Shown here: one piece after another, positions 61,301 to 64,000 of the stretch
How the letters are laid out: every line of letters begins with the position of its first letter
Numbering within the stretch: the stretch's first letter is position 1
Assembly (NCBI GenBank): GCA_013399875.1
Contig: VXAZ01007882.1
Coordinates: forward strand, 68,018 to 132,017
DNA length: 64,000 bases
Direction: 5' to 3'
DNA from: Gymnorhina tibicen
Taxonomy: Eukaryota; Chordata; Aves; Passeriformes; Artamidae
Notes under the pieces: model-generated
Database searches by the model: none
The model's input: only the letters and a program-made list of their open reading frames with translations
What the model was told of the DNA's origin: nothing
Translations under genes and position numbers: made by a program

Positions 61301-63145
61301 AAGTAATGTCACAGCTTTATAGGACTGGTCTACACAGACCATGAAAAGGTGCTTTTCATCCTTATTTTTTTCTTTAAACCAAGGAAAATCACTGATTAAA
61401 CTGTATTACTGAGCATTATTAAACAAAACACTTGTTGCCCTTCCCTGGAAACTACAGCTTTTAGCGCGCTTTGCGTGACTCTACTTGATTAACAAAAATA
61501 AGCTGTTTCAGTAGGTAGGTTCAGGCACCCAGCCCTTTCGTGTGCCAAGTTTCTGACTCTTCTTCGGGGTTTTCTGGGGAAGCCCTTAGCGACAAAGCAG
61601 GTCAGAGCTGGGGAGAAAAGACATCGGGTCAGAGCCTGCGTCGGATTGCAGGGAGAGACAAAGGCACAGTCACAGCGTGGTCCTGCGGCTGAAGGCAAAA
61701 ACCCCAGCTTGAAAATAGCTCCCAGTTAAAGCTGAGAAGCCTCTCTGGGCACTTTCCGGGCCTTGGGCACAGCCAGGTGGATGCCCAGGCTGGGGAGTGT
61801 GTGTCCAGAACTGACCGAGGAAAGAAAAATTGTACTTACAGAAGTACGAAAAGTGCAGTACTGTGTGTGTGCGTGTGCCTGAGCAATGCACAGTGCACCG
61901 CTGGATGTTAAACCACGCCTGGCAGTAGGGTGAGCTGTGAGCTGCCGCGGATGCATTCGGCTGTCGGGTTGATGCCGATGGGGGATCGGTAGGACCCAGC
62001 ACTACCCTGCTGTAATTCCATGCCTAAGGGATGTAAATAGTCTTCATTTAAAAAACAAAGTGTAAAGTGGGGATAGTTCGAGCTTATTGGCACTGGCAGA
62101 CAAAATCTGAATACTTTTACAAAGAGCTCCTGTTTTTTTTCCCTAGGCCTCTTTGTTCTCATTGCCTCTCTCTGACCCTTTAGCAATCACCATGGTAATT
62201 ACCAAGTAATGCCCTATTTACAAGTACCTTCCGAAATCTGCTGGAGTTTTGCTTGAGCCTGTAGCAAAAATGTCTCTCCCCAGATGAGAAAATGGATTAT
62301 TTCTCAAATTCCAAGCTTTTTTTAACAAGACTGAAAAGGCAGTGAATAGCTGGCATCCTGCTGAAGTTAACAGATCTGCGGGGATTTACACTAGATAAGC
62401 ATCTGCCCAGCGTTTGCCTGAGGCAATACCTCTAACCAAAAGTGTGTAGGTCGTGGTAATCTGGAGAGGAAGAAGTGTTTTTAAGTTTTGTGCTGCTAAT
62501 AAAAATAGGCACTGCACTGCATGTATTTCCGGGGACGGCAAAAAGTTTCAGAAATCTCTTTCTGATTTTGGACAGTCTGGTCTTACTTGTTCTGTGACCA
62601 TTCCATATTTCTCTTGTGAAGCCTGTGCCATGGGACAAGGAGATGGTGGAATCTCTTGTCTGTCGGGCTTTTTAAAATTTGACTGGTCCTGGCCCTGAGC
62701 AAGCTGATCTAACTTGGGGTATAACCATGCTTTAAGTTTTTGCTGGAGCAGAAACCTTGTGATTTCTACAGTTCTCTCTGTTCCTCTGGTAGAAACAGGA
62801 TTTCCAGGAGTTTCTGTCAAATCGCTTCAAGTCCTGTCAATGATACAGGAAAGTGGTCTGCGAACACAAGCAAGAGGACTTCTCAAAATGCCAGGTGCTC
62901 AGATTTTCTTTCTTCCAGCTGGCTCTGATAGTTTTGCTTATGCAGTTTGGGTATTCATATGCAAATCACAGATTTGCCGGCCATGCTGGACTATTATCAG
63001 AAAACAGATCTTCCAAGTGATTTAACAATCACTTCCAGGATCACTTCATATTTTGGGCCTGGAAAGGGAAGGAGAGTGGCACCATTTTGAGACCTTTGAG
63101 ATTCCCTCCCCTTTACTCTGGTGTGAGACAATGCAATATTTGCTT
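55345..63145. other. FOXE1 upstream region without recognised genes
   Basis: Nearly 8 kb with no exon I can assign. XPA is the next gene in human but none of its zinc-finger exons was seen. Contents include a GT-rich tract at 55876-56150 and scattered short frames, of which the longest (59078-59665 minus, 195 codons) has a low-complexity Leu/Pro/Ser/Cys translation. Distal regulatory elements for FOXE1 are plausible but cannot be called from one sequence. Confidence 0.45.
55876..56150 (+). repeat. GT/GCA-rich cryptic minisatellite
   Basis: A tract dominated by TGTG, GTGCA and CATGGG words with long alternating purine-pyrimidine runs, for example GTGTGTGCAGGTGTGCACAG. There is no fixed unit length. 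Frames open across it on both strands are a consequence of the repeat. Confidence 0.8.
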
Positions 63146-63147
63146 TG

Positions 63148-63744
63148 TGACAGTGGCCTGGTTTCAGCTGGGATCGAGTTAATTTTTTCCGTGGTGGCTA
63201 GTATGGGGCTGTGTTTTGGATTTGTGCTGAAATAAGTGTTGGTAACACAGGAATGTTTTTGTTGCTGCTGAGCAGGGCTTACACAGAGCCAAAGCCTTTG
63301 CTGTTTCTCAACCACCGGACCAGAGAGGGGGCTGGGGGTGCACACGGAGTTGGGAGGGGACACAGCCTGGATATCTGATCCCAACTGACCCAAGGGATAT
63401 CCCACAGCATATGGTGTCATGCTCAGCGTAAAAAGCTGGGGGAAGAAGGAGGAGGCGGGGGGAGGTTCGGAGTGATGGCGTTTGTCTGCCCAAGTCACCG
63501 TGAGGCGTGATGGGGCCCTGCTGTCCTGGAGATGGCTGAACACCTGCCTGCCCATGGGAAGCGGTGAATTAATTCCTCGTTTTGCTTTGCTTTGCTTGTG
63601 TGTGTGGCCTTTGCTTTACCTATTAAACCGTCTCTATCCCAATTTTCTTGGTTTTGCTCTTCCAGTTCTCCCCCCTATCCCACCGGGGGGAGTGAGTGAG
63701 CAGCTGCGGGGGACTCAGTTGCTGGCTGGGGTTAAACCACAACA
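63148..63744 (+). mobile_element. solo ERV LTR
   Basis: A solo LTR in plus orientation with GGCCTGGTTTCAGCTGGGAT at the start and GCTGGCTGGGGTTAAACCAC at the end, a pair I recognise from a very common passerine LTR family. ATTAAA (63622-63627) is the polyadenylation signal. The site where related copies carry a TATA box reads GCGTAAAAAGC, so the promoter looks decayed. Boundaries are ambiguous: a 63154-63741 element would be flanked by ACAG on both sides (63150-63153 and 63742-63745), while TG at 63148 and CA at 63744 give an alternative without a clear duplication. No viral gene is present. Confidence 0.8.
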
Positions 63745-64000
63745 GTGAGTGTCTTTATTACTTTAAAAAACAGAGAACAAGGGAGAGGTGGAAAATTAAA
63801 TGTGAAAATAATTTTTAAAAATACTGTTTCTTCCTGTAAGAAGTGTTTATTTAGATGTGAACTTAAGAAAAGGTCTGAGGGCAGGGACAGGGTAAGATCT
63901 GCTTCCAGTAAGTGAGCAAGAGACTCTCTGGTCTGGACAAGGTGCTAAACACAGGAGGTACAGGACTGACCTCTGCAATCAGCAGAAAGAGGGGGCCTCC

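Noticed and set aside
63046..63555. 169-codon minus-strand frame
   Set aside because: Largely antisense to the solo LTR at the right end; no viral or host domain.
1..64000. Prokaryotic features, CRISPR arrays, rRNA or tRNA genes
   Set aside because: Intron-containing vertebrate genes and CR1/LTR repeats exclude a bacterial source; no regularly spaced direct repeats and no tRNA or rRNA signature were seen by eye.

Overview
This is a vertebrate nuclear window, almost certainly the Z chromosome of a songbird. Three lines of evidence support this. Split exons with canonical GT/AG junctions encode recognisable vertebrate proteins. CR1 LINE fragments are the dominant interspersed repeat, as in birds. 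Two solo LTRs match, from memory, LTR families I associate with passerine genomes. B4GALT1 and HEMGN are Z-linked in chicken. I ran no database search; family names come from reading the translations.

Layout. The left part (1 to about 15 kb) belongs to B4GALT1 on the minus strand. Exon 2 is at 1835-2070 and the long intron 1 follows. A CpG island interrupted by a 473-base assembly gap (14397-14869) is the likely site of the missing first exon. From 15 to 26.5 kb no gene is recognised, only CR1 fragments. SPINK4, a secreted Kazal inhibitor, lies on the plus strand in four exons (27959-30229). Its TATA box is 219 bases downstream of a solo LTR (26571-27684) with a perfect 6-base target-site duplication. 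HEMGN, an erythroid and gonadal nuclear regulator, follows on the plus strand in four coding exons (37439-41944). At 185 residues it is much shorter than the mammalian protein. FOXE1 lies on the minus strand at 54 kb. Only its C-terminal third (54108-54451) is readable, because a 430-base gap removes the start and the forkhead domain. The right end (55-63 kb) is FOXE1 upstream sequence without recognised genes, closing with another solo LTR at about 63.15-63.74 kb.

Gene order. In human, B4GALT1 and SPINK4 are neighbours on 9p, while FOXE1, TRMO and HEMGN are neighbours on 9q. The window joins the two blocks between SPINK4 and HEMGN. It keeps the relative orientation of each pair (B4GALT1 and SPINK4 divergent, HEMGN and FOXE1 convergent). 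I could not find TRMO between HEMGN and FOXE1.

I see no operon, CRISPR array, tRNA or rRNA gene, and no convincing undescribed coding system. The observations most worth following are the compact avian HEMGN with its GATA-rich promoter, the LTR beside the SPINK4 promoter, an orphan CpG island at 46.4 kb, and the two gaps that hide key exons.
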